Shown: positions 42,421-51,724 of the stretch, one piece after another
Layout: the number at the start of each line of letters is the position of its first letter
How positions within the stretch are numbered: the stretch's first letter is position 1
Source: Histidinibacterium aquaticum
GTDB taxonomy: Bacteria > Pseudomonadota > Alphaproteobacteria > Rhodobacterales > Rhodobacteraceae
Assembly (NCBI RefSeq): GCF_008710275.1
Contig: NZ_VYQE01000001.1
Span: 62,001-126,000, forward strand
Direction: 5' to 3'
Length of the DNA: 64,000 nucleotides
Program-made: the position numbers and the translations under genes
The notes under the pieces: model-generated
Seen by the model: only the letters and a program-made list of their open reading frames with translations
Database searches by the model: none
Told to the model about the DNA's origin: nothing

Positions 42421-43169
42421 CCGAGCTGCGCCAGAACGGGGAAGGTCTCCAGCAGCCAGTAGGAGAAATCCGAGAACTGGCCGGTTAGCATCATCAGCCC
42501 CACCGTCCAGAGCAAGACGCCCGAGACCCGCTCAATCCGGTCCATGTGCCGCCGCATCCAGGCCATCGCGCCCTTGAGCCGCGGGAAGAAGGCCGCGACC
42601 AGCAGGAAGGGGATGCCGAGCCCCAGGGCGTAGAAGGCGAGCAGCGCCGAGCCCCGCGCCATGTCGGCCTCGGACGCCGCGAGCCCGAGGATCGCGCCCA
42701 GGATCGGCCCCAGGCACGGCGTCCAGCCGAAGGCGAAGGCGAGGCCGAGCACGAAGGCCCCAAAGGCCGACCCGCCCCGGTCGCCCGCGTCCACGCGCGC
42801 CTCGCGGTCCATGAAGCCGATCCGGAAGACCCCGATGAAATGCAGGCCGAAGATCATGATGACCAAGCCCGCGCCGGTCACGAACCAATCCTGCACCGAG
42901 AGGAACAATCGCCCCATGGCGGAGAAGGCGAAGCCCAGGAGCAGGAAGACCGTCGACAGGCCCATCACGAAGAACAACGCCGAGAGCGTCACCCGCCGCC
43001 GCGCGCTGCGGGTGCCGTCGAGCTCGGTCACGCTAACCCCGCCCATGTAGGCGAGGTAGGGCGGCACGATCGGCAGCACGCAGGGGCTGAGGAAGGACAG
43101 CAGGCCAGCCGCCATCGCGATGAAAAGCGCGGGCAGCAGGGTCGCGTCGAGAAGGAGACTCGTGTCCAT
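42417..43169 (-). CDS. ccdA: CcdA-type cytochrome c biogenesis / thiol-disulfide transmembrane protein
   Basis: A 250-residue six-helix membrane protein that carries reducing equivalents from cytoplasmic thioredoxin to periplasmic apocytochrome-c reductants. The two redox cysteines lie in the family motifs LLSFLSPCVLPIVPPYLAY (TM1) and AFGWTPCLGPILGAILG (TM4). There is no attached thioredoxin domain, so it is CcdA and not full DsbD. It is followed by an overlapping DinB-family gene. The divergent neighbour is a TusA-like sulfurtransferase. Confidence 0.93.
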   Translation of the reverse strand: MDTSLLLDATLLPALFIAMAAGLLSFLSPCVLPIVPPYLAYMGGVSVTELDGTRSARRRVTLSALFFVMGLSTVFLLLGFAFSAMGRLFLSVQDWFVTGAGLVIMIFGLHFIGVFRIGFMDREARVDAGDRGGSAFGAFVLGLAFAFGWTPCLGPILGAILGLAASEADMARGSALLAFYALGLGIPFLLVAAFFPRLKGAMAWMRRHMDRIERVSGVLLWTVGLMMLTGQFSDFSYWLLETFPVLAQLG

Positions 43170-43284
43170 GGCTCTCTCTTAGGCGAAGGCGCGGGGCGCG
43201 TCACGGGGGCGGGCTGTCACGCCTGAGAGACCGCGCGGTCGGACCGGGCGTGACTCGAAGCCCGCAAGGCGCTAGCCAATCGCC

Positions 43285-43533
43285 ATGAGCGAGGGCGAAG
43301 TCGAGATCGATACGCTGGGGCTGCTCTGCCCCCTGCCCGTCCTGCGCCTGCGCAAGCGGCTCCTCGGGCTCGCGCCCGGAACGCTGGTGCGCTGCCTCGC
43401 CGACGATCCCGTCGCGCTCATCGACATCCCGCATTTCTGCGCCGAGGCCGGACATACGCATCTTTCGGTCGAGGAGGACGGGGGCGTGCAGCACCACTTG
43501 ATCCGGCGCGGCGAGGCCCCGAGCGACGGCTGA
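43285..43533 (+). CDS. TusA/SirA-family sulfur carrier protein
   Basis: An 82-residue protein of the TusA/YedF/SirA family. The sulfur-carrying cysteine is in the CPxP motif of LLCPLPVLRLRKRL (Cys about residue 14), followed by the two-layer alpha/beta fold (GTLVRCLADDPVALIDIPHF). Members pass persulfide sulfur for tRNA thiolation, molybdenum cofactor or sulfur oxidation. No partner gene is present to decide which. It is monocistronic, convergent with rne and divergent from ccdA. Confidence 0.9.
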   Translation: MSEGEVEIDTLGLLCPLPVLRLRKRLLGLAPGTLVRCLADDPVALIDIPHFCAEAGHTHLSVEEDGGVQHHLIRRGEAPSDG

Positions 43534-43549
43534 GGCCCCGAAGCGAAAA

Positions 43550-43569
43550 GGCCCCGCACTCGCGGGGCC
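43550..43569 (-). terminator. terminator hairpin shared by rne and the TusA-like gene
   Basis: GGCCCCGC-ACTC-GCGGGGCC is an 8-bp perfect stem with a 4-nt loop. On the minus strand it is followed by TTTTCG, so it should end rne transcripts (stop at 43593). On the plus strand it is followed by CTCTCTTC, a weaker tract for the TusA-like gene. Confidence 0.8.
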
Positions 43570-43592
43570 CTCTCTTCAACTCGTGCCGGGTC

Positions 43593-46247
43593 TCAGCGGC
43601 CCAGCGACCACCAGCCGCGGCGCTTGGGCTTGGACGGTTCGTCGTCGCCGTTGGCTCCCACCGTTTCGCGCTCCTCGGTCTTCTCCTCGGGCGCGGCGGT
43701 CGGCTCGAGCTCGGGGGCCGGCTCGGGCTGCGGTTCCTCGGCGACCTCTGGCTCCGGCGCAGGCTCGGGCTCCGCTGCGGGTTCCGGCTGGGGCGCCTCG
43801 GCAACCTCCGGTTCCGGCGTGGGCTCGGGCTCCGGCTCGGCGGCGGGCTCGGCGGCGGCCGTAGGCTCGGGCTGAGGCTCGGGAGCCGGCTCCGCCTCGG
43901 GGGCGGGTTCGGCGGGGGTCTCTGCCGTCTCGGCGGGCTTCTTCCGGCGGGTGCGGGTCCGCTTCTTGCGCGGCGCCTCTTCGGCTTCCGCCTTGCCCTC
44001 GTCGGCCGGCTTGGCCTCGTCGGTGGCCTTGGCTTCGGTCGCCGCCTCGGCGGTATCGGCCTGCGCCTTGTCGGACTGACCGTCGGAGGCCGTCACGGCC
44101 TCGGACTGCTCCGGCTTGTCGGAGTCGCCCTGCTGTTGATCGCCGTTCTCGGAGCCGTTCTCACCACCACCGTTCGACTTGCCGCGACGGCGGCGACGGC
44201 GACGGCGCTTCTTGGGCTTCTCCTCGCCCTCGGCGGCGGCCTCCGGCTCCGGCGGCGGTTCGGGAACCGCCTCGGGCTCGATGGCCTCCTCGGGTTCGTC
44301 GGCCAGCAGGGTGCTGTCGGAGGAGATCACCGGAAGCTCGACCTCGGCTACGACGCGGGTCGCGGTCTTGAACTTCTCGAGGTGGAAGTCGGGCGAGGTC
44401 ATCCCCGGATCGGCCTCGATCCGGACGGCGAGGCCGTAGCGCGCCTCGATCCCCGCGACATGCTCGCGCTTCTGGTTGATGAGGTAGTTGGCGATGGCCA
44501 CCGGCGCCTTGACCAGCACCTCCTTGGAGCGGCCGCGCACGCCCTCTTCCTCGATCTGGCGCAGGATCGCGAGCGCGACGTTGTCGTCGGAGCGCAGCAG
44601 GCCCGTGCCGTGGCAGTGCGGGCAAGGCTGGGTCGTCGCCTCCAGCATGCCGGGACGGAGCCGCTGGCGGCTCATCTCCAGCAGGCCGAAGCCCGAGATC
44701 CGGCCCACCTGGATACGGGCGCGGTCGCTCTTGAGCTTTTCCTTGAGACGCTTCTCGACGCTCGCGTTGTTCTTGCGCTCGTCCATGTCGATGAAGTCGA
44801 TGACGATCAGACCGGCAAGGTCGCGCAGGCGGAGCTGGCGGGCCACCTCCTCGGCGGCCTCGAGGTTGGTCTTGAGCGCGGTCTGCTCGATCGAGCCTTC
44901 CTTGGTGGCCCGGCCCGAGTTCACGTCGATGGCGACCAGCGCCTCGGTCACACCGATCACGATGTAGCCGCCGGAGGGCAGCTGGACGGTCGGGTTGAAC
45001 ATCGAGGTCAGGTAGCTCTCGACCTGGTGGCGGGCGAAGAGCGGCAGCGCGTCGTGGTAGTGTTTCACGTTGCGGGCGTGGGACGGCATGATCATCTTCA
45101 TGAAGTCCTTGGCCACGCGATAGCCGGCCTCGCCCTCGACGATGACCTCGTCGATATCCTTGGAGTAGAGATCGCGGATCGACCGCTTGATGAGGTTGCC
45201 TTCCTCGTAGATCGGCGCGGGGGCAATGCTCTTGAGCGTGAGCTCGCGGATCTGCTCCCAGAGGCGCTGGAGGTACTCGTAGTCGCGCTTGATCTCGGTC
45301 TTGGTGCGCTGCGCGCCCGCGGTCCGGATGATGAGACCGGCGCCGAGCGGGACGTTCATCGAGGTCGCGATTTCCTTCAGCTTCTTGCGGTCGGCGGCGC
45401 TAGTGATCTTGCGGCTGATGCCACCGCCGCGGGCGGTGTTGGGCATGAGCACGCAGTAGCGGCCTGCGAGGCTGAGGTAGGTGGTGAGGGCGGCGCCCTT
45501 GTTGCCGCGCTCTTCCTTGACGACCTGGACCAGCATGATCTGCCGGACCTTGACCACTTCTTGGATCTTGTACTTGCGCGGCCGCGGTTTCCGGGTCGGG
45601 CGGACCTCGTCGGTGTCGTCGTCGGCGACGGACTCGATCTCGGACGCGCGGTCGTCGCCGCCCTTGTCCTTGGCGTAGTCCTTGGCCGCGGGCGTCTCTT
45701 CGTCGGCGCTGTCCTCGGCCGGAGCCTCGGACTCGGCGGAGCTTTCCGGTGTCTCGACCGGGGTCTCGGGGACCGTCTCCATGTGGCTGCGCGCCTCGGC
45801 GGAGTCACCGCCCTCGTCGAGGTCGATGGTCTCCATCCCCGAGGGATCGGAGGAGGTCTTGGCGTCGTCGGTGGAGGTCTCCGCCGGCTTGGAGCGCGAG
45901 CGGCGCGTGCGCTTCTTGGGCTTCTCGTCCGGCTCGTCCTCGTCCGCCTCGCTCTTGGCGAGCGCCAGTTCCTCGGCCAGCAGCGCCTCGCGGTCGGCGA
46001 CCGGGATCTGGTAGTAGTCGGGGTGGATTTCCGAGAAGGCCAGGAAGCCGTGGCGGTTGCCGCCGTAATCGACGAAGGCTGCCTGGAGCGAGGGTTCGAC
46101 CCTCGTGACCTTTGCTAGATAGATGTTCCCGGCGAGCTGACGCTTGGCCTGGGCTTCGAAGTCGAATTCCTCGACCTTGTTTCCGTCGACCACCACGACG
46201 CGGGTCTCTTCCGCGTGGGTGGCGTCGATGAGCATTTTCTTTCCCAT
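43593..46247 (-). CDS. rne: ribonuclease E/G
   Basis: An 884-residue endoribonuclease, the core of mRNA decay and rRNA processing. The N-terminus [20 protein letters not shown] is typical of alphaproteobacterial RNase E. The S1 domain is interrupted by a long acidic insertion (about residues 90-220), as in this clade. The catalytic core has [19 protein letters not shown] and [10 protein letters not shown] (metal site Asp residues), and the Zn-link CPHCHGTG. The C-terminal 220 residues are low-complexity: a basic [11 protein letters not shown] patch, then Pro-Glu-Ala repeats, probably a degradosome and RNA scaffold. ATG 46247 is preferred over 46262. Confidence 0.97.
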   Translation of the reverse strand: MGKKMLIDATHAEETRVVVVDGNKVEEFDFEAQAKRQLAGNIYLAKVTRVEPSLQAAFVDYGGNRHGFLAFSEIHPDYYQIPVADREALLAEELALAKSEADEDEPDEKPKKRTRRSRSKPAETSTDDAKTSSDPSGMETIDLDEGGDSAEARSHMETVPETPVETPESSAESEAPAEDSADEETPAAKDYAKDKGGDDRASEIESVADDDTDEVRPTRKPRPRKYKIQEVVKVRQIMLVQVVKEERGNKGAALTTYLSLAGRYCVLMPNTARGGGISRKITSAADRKKLKEIATSMNVPLGAGLIIRTAGAQRTKTEIKRDYEYLQRLWEQIRELTLKSIAPAPIYEEGNLIKRSIRDLYSKDIDEVIVEGEAGYRVAKDFMKMIMPSHARNVKHYHDALPLFARHQVESYLTSMFNPTVQLPSGGYIVIGVTEALVAIDVNSGRATKEGSIEQTALKTNLEAAEEVARQLRLRDLAGLIVIDFIDMDERKNNASVEKRLKEKLKSDRARIQVGRISGFGLLEMSRQRLRPGMLEATTQPCPHCHGTGLLRSDDNVALAILRQIEEEGVRGRSKEVLVKAPVAIANYLINQKREHVAGIEARYGLAVRIEADPGMTSPDFHLEKFKTATRVVAEVELPVISSDSTLLADEPEEAIEPEAVPEPPPEPEAAAEGEEKPKKRRRRRRRRGKSNGGGENGSENGDQQQGDSDKPEQSEAVTASDGQSDKAQADTAEAATEAKATDEAKPADEGKAEAEEAPRKKRTRTRRKKPAETAETPAEPAPEAEPAPEPQPEPTAAAEPAAEPEPEPTPEPEVAEAPQPEPAAEPEPAPEPEVAEEPQPEPAPELEPTAAPEEKTEERETVGANGDDEPSKPKRRGWWSLGR

Positions 46248-46727
46248 GGTGTCCGTTCGCACGCCCTCCCCGGCGGCGCCCCGGGGGGCGCGGACGTGGA
46301 GGTGGCGTGTCTGATTGTGGCGTGAAGCGGTGCGCGGACGACCACGGAACCCCTCGGGGTCCTGCTCTGTTCTGGTCTCAGCGTCGCGCGCCTCATCGCG
46401 TTTCTTCTCCGGCCCCCGCGCGCAAACCGTCGGAGACCATTTGGGCCGGGGCGTGTCGCCTCCGGCAGGTCTTCAAGGCCCCTAGGGGCTTGATATTTCT
46501 GTCAAAAGCCGCGAAGCAACCTGCCTCGTCCCTGCCAGTGACAGCGAATTCGTTCGGCCGCCGGACCCTGTCACGGTAGCGATGGCCGTTCTTCTAGATA
46601 AAGGAAGCGTACGGCGAATGACAATGGTCAATCGCGGGCCGTAGGCCGCCGCCACACGCACAGCGCGAGTATCGCTGCGAAATTCGCCTGTGCCGGACGG
46701 GTGGTTGCCGTCCGGCACGACGGACCG
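46248..46727 (-). other. rne leader/promoter region and dctD-like 3' end
   Basis: A 480-bp stretch without a supported gene. It probably contains a long 5' untranslated leader of rne, since RNase E genes are classically autoregulated through their leader. A TTGACA hexamer on the minus strand near 46500 has no good -10 partner. A reading frame starting at ATG 46396, preceded by GGAGAAG, runs out of frame past the rne start to 46115 and might be a leader peptide; I do not call it a gene. The dctD-like 3' hairpin lies at 46690-46718. Confidence 0.45.
46690..46718 (-). terminator. hairpin after the DctD-like regulator gene
   Basis: The 11-bp perfect stem GTGCCGGACGG/CCGTCCGGCAC with a 7-nt loop starts 9 bp after the stop codon at 46728. 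No U-tract follows, so termination efficiency is uncertain. Confidence 0.55.
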
Positions 46728-48047
46728 TCAGAGGTAGTCCTGGCGCTGCAATCCGTACTTGGCCATCTTCTCGTTGAGGGTGCGCCGGGGGAGCTGGAGC
46801 TCTTCCATGACGCCGACGATCGAGCCCTTGTGGCGGCGCATGGTGTTGTCGATGAGCATGCGTTCGAAGGCCTCGACGAACTCCTTGAGCGGCTTGCCCT
46901 CGGTGGTCATCGTGGTCTCGCTCTCGGCGTTGTCGGCCATCAGCAGCGAGGCGATGGTGCCGGTGCCGCGGCGGTTCTGCAGGACCGCGCGCTCGGCCAC
47001 GTTCACCAACTGGCGGACGTTGCCCGGCCAGGGCGCCTGAAGCACCTGCGCGGCCTCCTGGGCGGAAAGCTCGGGCGCGGTGCAGCCGTATTCCTCGGCG
47101 AACTGTTCCGACAGCCGGGTGAAGAGCGTGAGGATGTCCTCTCCCCGCTGGCGCAGGGGCGGAACGGTGACCCGCAGGGCGGCCAGCCGGTAGAAAAGAT
47201 CGGCGCGCAGCACGTCCTCGGAGGTCTTGCCCTCGTTCTGCAGGTTGGAGACGGCGACGACGCGGGTCTCGGCCGGTGTCCCCTGCTCGTTCAGCGCGGT
47301 CAGGAGGCGGGCCTGAAGCGCGGGCGTCAGCGCCTCGATGTCCTCGAGCACCAGCGTGCCTCCGCGAGCCTCCTCGATGGCGGGGATCGGATCGTCCTGT
47401 TCGGCAGGTCCGAAAAGGCGGCGCGTCAGCGAGTCCTCGTCGAAGGCGCCGCAGGAAATCAGCACGAAGCGCTTGTTGGCCCGCGCGCCGACGGCGTGCA
47501 GCGCGTGGGCCACGAGGGTCTTGCCGGTACCCGTCTCGCCCTCGATCAGCACGTGGCCGTCGGCCTGGCCAAGGTCGAGGATGTCCTCGCGCAGCCGCTC
47601 CATCACCGGGGAGGAGCCGATCAGCTTGGACATGATCGCCGAGCCGTCCGAAAGCTCGCGCCGCAGGGCGCGGTTGTCGAGCGTCAGGCGGCGGGCGTTG
47701 GTCGCCTTCTTCGCGAGCTCGGTCATCCGGTCGGGATTGAACGGCTTTTCGAGGAAGTCGTAGGCGCCCATCCGCATGGCCTCGACCGCCATGGGGACGT
47801 CACCGTGACCGGTGATCATGATCACCGGAAGAGTGCTGTCCACGCCCTTGAGTTTCCTCAGGAATTGCATTCCGTCCATGCCCGGCATCTTGATGTCGGA
47901 GACGACGATGCCCGGGTAGTCCGGCCCGAGGCCCTTCAGGGCGTCCTCGGCACTTGCGAAGGTCTCGGTGTCGTATCCCGACAGCGCCAGCCACTGGCTG
48001 ATCGACTGCCGCATGTCTTTTTCGTCGTCGATGATGGCGATCTTCAT
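46728..48047 (-). CDS. DctD/NtrC-family response regulator lacking the GAFTGA loop
   Basis: A 439-residue regulator. The receiver domain (1-120) has Asp51 (VVSDIKMPGMDG) and Lys101. The AAA+ domain (about 140-370) has Walker A GETGTGKT (170-177), Walker B TLVLEDIE and an arginine-finger region LRADLFYRL. The Fis-type HTH (about 395-435) has GVMEELQLPRRTLNEKMAKY. Between LFG (211-213) and GGT (229-231) there are only 15 residues where about 21 are usual, and GAFTGA, the sigma-54 contact, is missing. It pairs with the DctB-like kinase just upstream, suggesting control of C4-dicarboxylate uptake. ATG 48047 is chosen; ATG 48083 is possible. Confidence 0.9.
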   Translation of the reverse strand: MKIAIIDDEKDMRQSISQWLALSGYDTETFASAEDALKGLGPDYPGIVVSDIKMPGMDGMQFLRKLKGVDSTLPVIMITGHGDVPMAVEAMRMGAYDFLEKPFNPDRMTELAKKATNARRLTLDNRALRRELSDGSAIMSKLIGSSPVMERLREDILDLGQADGHVLIEGETGTGKTLVAHALHAVGARANKRFVLISCGAFDEDSLTRRLFGPAEQDDPIPAIEEARGGTLVLEDIEALTPALQARLLTALNEQGTPAETRVVAVSNLQNEGKTSEDVLRADLFYRLAALRVTVPPLRQRGEDILTLFTRLSEQFAEEYGCTAPELSAQEAAQVLQAPWPGNVRQLVNVAERAVLQNRRGTGTIASLLMADNAESETTMTTEGKPLKEFVEAFERMLIDNTMRRHKGSIVGVMEELQLPRRTLNEKMAKYGLQRQDYL

Positions 48048-48069
48048 AGCCTGGGCCAATGGCCTCACC

Positions 48070-49830
48070 TCACTCCGCTGCATCCAGTTCCGCGTCGCGG
48101 TCGGTCCAGACAGGAAGCTGAACCTCGAAGACCGCGCCGCCGGCCGCGGCGTTGCGCGCCGTCAGCCGTCCTCCGAAATCACCGACGATCCCCGAGGAGA
48201 TCGCCAGGCCCAAGCCGACCCCGTCGCCGGGCTGCTTGGTAGTATAGAAAGGCTCGAACAGGGCATCGAGGTCCTCGATACCCGGACCATTGTCACGAAC
48301 AGTGAGCCGCACGGTCTCTCCCGCGGCGAGCAGGACGTCGATCTGAGGCTCCTCAGCGGACTTGGTGGCATCAACGGCGTTGCGCAAGAGATTGATGATA
48401 ACCTGTTCCAGCCGGAGACGGTCGCCGAAGATCAGGACAGGTTCGCCCGGAAGCGTCTTGGTGATCGCAACCTCCTGCGTCTTGAGCTGCGGTTCCATCA
48501 TGCTGAGAGCGGCCTCGACGGCGGCGCGGGCATCGACCGGCTCGAACTCCTGCCGGCCCTTGCGGGCATAGGATTTGAGCTGCCGGGTGATCGCCCCCAT
48601 CCGCTCGATCAGGTCGTCGATCCGCTGGAACGAGGCCGCCGCCTCGTCGGTGCGTTTGCGCGAGAGCAGCAGCTTGGCGCCGGCCAGATAGGTCTTCATC
48701 GCGGCGAGCGGCTGGTTCAGCTCGTGGCTGACGGCGGCCGACATCTCGCCCAGCGCCGCGAGCTTGGAGCTCTGGGCGAGCGTCTGCTCGGCCACCTCGA
48801 GGTTCTTCTCGACCTTCTCGCGCTCCGCGATTTCCCTTTGCAAACGCTGGTTTAGCTGCCGAAGCTCGTGCGACTCGCGCTGGAAGAACAGGACCCGGCT
48901 CGCCGCCTTGCGGTTCAGCAGCCAGAAGACGCCTGCGAGAAGGATGGCAAAGCCCATGATCTCGAGCGCGAGGACGCCGTTCACCCGTTCCCGGACGCTG
49001 GCGTAGGTGGTAAAGGTCACCATCCGCCAGCCGCGGAAGGGGACGCGCGTCTCGACGCGCATTACCGCCTCGCCGCGCAGGTAGGCGTCAATCGGCAGTG
49101 CGGTCCAGTCCTGGGTCATGCGGATCGCGCGCTCGATGGCCGAAGGGGCCGACTGACGCTCCAGCGCCTCGGCCTCCTGGAGCCCGCGCCACCGCGGCTC
49201 GGTCGAGAGGATGATCCGGCCCTCGCTGTCGGCCACGAAGACGGCGTCGGCCACCCCCGCCCACTGCCGTTCGAGCTGGGCGAGGTCGACGGCCACGGCG
49301 ATGACGCCGAGCGTCTGGCCGCCCTCGTCGATCTTGCGGGAATAGGTGTACTGGAAGCCGCCCGACTCCCGCTCGGTCACCGAGAAGACGGTCGAGGAGG
49401 CGCGCAGCGCGTCGACGAAGTAGGAGCTCTGCGGATGCGTCTCGCCCAGGCGGTTGCGGTCGGTGGCGGCCACCATCCGCCCCTCGCGGTCGAGCAGCAT
49501 GATCTCCGCCGCGCCGATCTCGTCCACGAAGGAGAGTAGCCGCTGGGTGGACTGGGTGTAGTCGCCCGAGTTCAGCGCGCCGATCAGCTGCGGGTCGCGC
49601 GCGAGCAGCTGCGGCACGATGGAGGCCCGCTGCAGCTCGCTCATCAGGTTTCCGACGTAGAGCGTCGAACGGACCTCGGAGCGGTTGCGCGTGGACTCGG
49701 TGAAGCGCTCGGTCAGGAACTGGTTGGTGACGTAGACGACGATGATCGCCAGCACCACGAGCACGCCGAAGGCGGTGCGCATGGGCCAGCGCGCTCCGGC
49801 GCGGGAAAGGGACGGCGTTTCCGTCGACAT
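48070..49830 (-). CDS. DctB-like membrane sensor histidine kinase
   Basis: A 586-residue kinase. TM1 lies at about 17-37 (FGVLVVLAIIVVYV). A periplasmic tandem-PAS (dCache-like) sensor spans about 40-290 (YVGNLMSELQRASIVPQLLA, GGFQYTYSRKID). TM2 is at about 295-315. A coiled coil leads to HisKA with the phospho-acceptor His in EMSAAVSHELNQPLAAMKTY, then the HATPase N-box LLRNAVDAT, G1 VRDNGPGI and G2 GVGLGLAIS. The architecture equals DctB, which senses C4-dicarboxylates. The DctD-like partner starts 22 bp downstream. The ligand is inferred from the family; no dctPQM or dctA transporter gene is present here. Confidence 0.9.
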   Translation of the reverse strand: MSTETPSLSRAGARWPMRTAFGVLVVLAIIVVYVTNQFLTERFTESTRNRSEVRSTLYVGNLMSELQRASIVPQLLARDPQLIGALNSGDYTQSTQRLLSFVDEIGAAEIMLLDREGRMVAATDRNRLGETHPQSSYFVDALRASSTVFSVTERESGGFQYTYSRKIDEGGQTLGVIAVAVDLAQLERQWAGVADAVFVADSEGRIILSTEPRWRGLQEAEALERQSAPSAIERAIRMTQDWTALPIDAYLRGEAVMRVETRVPFRGWRMVTFTTYASVRERVNGVLALEIMGFAILLAGVFWLLNRKAASRVLFFQRESHELRQLNQRLQREIAEREKVEKNLEVAEQTLAQSSKLAALGEMSAAVSHELNQPLAAMKTYLAGAKLLLSRKRTDEAAASFQRIDDLIERMGAITRQLKSYARKGRQEFEPVDARAAVEAALSMMEPQLKTQEVAITKTLPGEPVLIFGDRLRLEQVIINLLRNAVDATKSAEEPQIDVLLAAGETVRLTVRDNGPGIEDLDALFEPFYTTKQPGDGVGLGLAISSGIVGDFGGRLTARNAAAGGAVFEVQLPVWTDRDAELDAAE

Positions 49831-49876
49831 GGGCGCGAATCTACGGGGCGGGACTGCCGGTCACAAGCGCGGGGCC

Positions 49877-50545
49877 TCAGGCCTCGGCCAATGCGCCGAC
49901 AAGGGAGCGGAAAAACGCCTGCCCGTCGGTGCCGCCGTGGCCCGCGTCCACCGCCCGTTCGGGGTGGGGCATCATGCCCAGGACGCGGCGGTTCGGGCTG
50001 AGGATGCCGGCGATGTCGTCGCGGCTGCCGTTGGGGTTCTGCGCATAGCGGAAGGCGATGCGGTCCTCGCCGCGCAGCCGCTCCAGCGTCGCGTCGTCGG
50101 CGTAATAATTGCCCTCGTGGTGGGCGACCGGGATCATGATCTCCTGCCCCGCCCGGTAGCCGGAGGTGTAGTCGCTCTCGGTCGTGGCGACCGTCAGCGG
50201 CAGGGTCTTGCAGATGAACTTGAGGCGGGCGTTGCGCATCAGGGCGCCGGGCAGAAGGCCGGTTTCCGTCAGGACCTGGAAGCCGTTGCAGACACCGAGG
50301 ACGTATCCGCCCCGCTCCGCGTGAGTCTTCACCGCCGCCGCGACGGGCGACTGCGCGGCGATGGCGCCGCAGCGCAGGTAGTCGCCGAAGGAGAAGCCGC
50401 CGGGCACCGCGACGAGGTCGAGGCCCGCGGGCAGCTCGGCCTCCTTGTGCCAGACCATGGAGACCTCGGCGCCCGCCTGGCGCAAGGCCACCGCGATGTC
50501 GCGGTCGCAGTTCGATCCGGGAAAGACGATGACGGCAGCCTTCAT
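49877..50545 (-). CDS. purQ: phosphoribosylformylglycinamidine synthase subunit PurQ
   Basis: The glutaminase subunit of the PurLQS FGAM synthase, the fourth step of de novo purine synthesis. The 222 residues are a class I glutamine amidotransferase. The oxyanion strand region is [15 protein letters not shown], the nucleophile Cys is in [16 protein letters not shown] (about residue 85), and the catalytic His/Glu are in [10 protein letters not shown]. It is separated from purS by a Zn-alcohol dehydrogenase gene and by a palindrome array 68 bp upstream of its start. Confidence 0.97.
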   Translation of the reverse strand: MKAAVIVFPGSNCDRDIAVALRQAGAEVSMVWHKEAELPAGLDLVAVPGGFSFGDYLRCGAIAAQSPVAAAVKTHAERGGYVLGVCNGFQVLTETGLLPGALMRNARLKFICKTLPLTVATTESDYTSGYRAGQEIMIPVAHHEGNYYADDATLERLRGEDRIAFRYAQNPNGSRDDIAGILSPNRRVLGMMPHPERAVDAGHGGTDGQAFFRSLVGALAEA

Positions 50546-50613
50546 CGCGCGGTCTCCTCTCTGGGAATGGGCGGCAGGAACCACAAAAGCGCAGCGGTGT
50601 CCATCCGGGCGGC

Positions 50614-50680
50614 AAGGGCCTTCGAAGGCCCTTGCGCAAGCGGCTTCGAAGCCGCTTGCGCACGCGATTTCAAATCGCGT
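50614..50680. repeat. array of three palindromes on a 24-nt period (array B)
   Basis: Three blocks start at 50614, 50638 and 50662, exactly 24 nt apart with GCGC spacers. Blocks 1 and 2, AAGGGCCTTCGAAGGCCCTT and AAGCGGCTTCGAAGCCGCTT, are perfect 20-nt palindromes. Block 3 has 9-bp arms ACGCGATTT/AAATCGCGT around one base. Arms differ between blocks; TTCGAA or TTTCAAA is central. The array lies between the dehydrogenase stop (50687) and purQ, both on the minus strand. It shares period, block length and centre with array A at 33017-33112. Confidence 0.92.
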
Positions 50681-50686
50681 GCGGCG

Positions 50687-51724
50687 CTAGTGCCGGAAGT
50701 CCGTGACGACCGCCACGCCGGGCGCGGTGGGGCCTTCCATCGCGGCGAGCTCGGCGGAGACCTCCGAGAGCGCGATCTGCCGGCCGATCATCGGCGTGAG
50801 GTCCACCGCCCCGCTCTCGATCAGGCTGAAGAGCTGCGGGTAGCGGTGCGCCGGCATTCCCTTGGAGCCGTAGACCGCGAGGTTCTTCATGAAGACGCCG
50901 TTGAGGTCGATCTCCATCCGCGCGGTATGGCCGATGGGCATGCCGCACTGGACGTGCCGCCCGAGCGGCCGCAGGCAGGCGATGGAGCCGTTCAGCGTAG
51001 GCTCGATCCCCACGGCTTCCAGCGAGACATGGGCCCCGCCGCCGGTGATCTCCCGGATCCGCTCCGCCGCGCCGGGCTCGGAGGCGAGGACGGCGGCCTC
51101 GGCGCCGTGGGCCAGGGCGTGGTCGAGCTTCTCCTGCACGAGGTCGACCGCGACGACGCGCGCGCCCATGGCCCGGCCGAGGAGCACCCCCGCGAGCCCC
51201 ACCCCGCCGGTGCCGTGCACCGCCAGCCATTCGCCCGGCTGCAGCGCTGCACGGTCGGTGAGCCCGTGCCAGGCGGTCATCACGCGGCAGCCCAGACCGG
51301 CGGCGAGCACCGGGTCCATGCCCTCCGGCAGGCGTTGCAGGTTGTGGTCGCGCGGGACGGCCACGTACTCGGCGAAGGCGCCGTCCGTGCCGAGGCCGGG
51401 GTAGAGCATGTCCGGGCAGGTATGCTCCTCTCCTGCCCGGCAGGCCGGGCAGGCGCCGCAGCTCAGCAGGAAAGGCGCCACCAGCACGTCGCCCACCGCC
51501 CAATCAGAGCGCGGCCCGGCTGCGACGACCTCGCCGCAGTACTCGTGCCCGCCCACGGCACCGGGCTTGACCCGAGGATGCTCCCCGGCCCAGGCGTGCC
51601 AGTCCGACCGGCAGACGCCGCAGGCGATGACCCTGAGGACCACGCCGTCCTCGGGGCAGTCCGGCTCTGGCCGGTCCTCGAGCGCAAGCGGGGCGCGGTA
51701 GTCGCGCAGGACGGCCGCGCGCAT
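50687..51724 (-). CDS. zinc-dependent alcohol dehydrogenase (MDR family)
   Basis: A 345-residue medium-chain dehydrogenase with both zinc sites. The catalytic-site ligands are in ACGVCRSDWHAW and GHEYCGE; the structural-zinc cysteines are in CGACPACRAGEEHTC (about residues 88-102). The Rossmann motif is VHGTGGVGLAGVLLG. The substrate is unknown. Its ATG overlaps the purS stop by one base (TGATG), so it is coupled to a purine operon with which it has no known metabolic link. This looks like an insertion between purS and purQ. Confidence 0.92.
   Translation of the reverse strand: MRAAVLRDYRAPLALEDRPEPDCPEDGVVLRVIACGVCRSDWHAWAGEHPRVKPGAVGGHEYCGEVVAAGPRSDWAVGDVLVAPFLLSCGACPACRAGEEHTCPDMLYPGLGTDGAFAEYVAVPRDHNLQRLPEGMDPVLAAGLGCRVMTAWHGLTDRAALQPGEWLAVHGTGGVGLAGVLLGRAMGARVVAVDLVQEKLDHALAHGAEAAVLASEPGAAERIREITGGGAHVSLEAVGIEPTLNGSIACLRPLGRHVQCGMPIGHTARMEIDLNGVFMKNLAVYGSKGMPAHRYPQLFSLIESGAVDLTPMIGRQIALSEVSAELAAMEGPTAPGVAVVTDFRH

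Noticed and set aside
44136-46118. 660-codon plus-strand frame inside rne
   Set aside because: It is the complement of RNase E; Leu/Gly/Val/Arg/Asp-biased composition without motifs.
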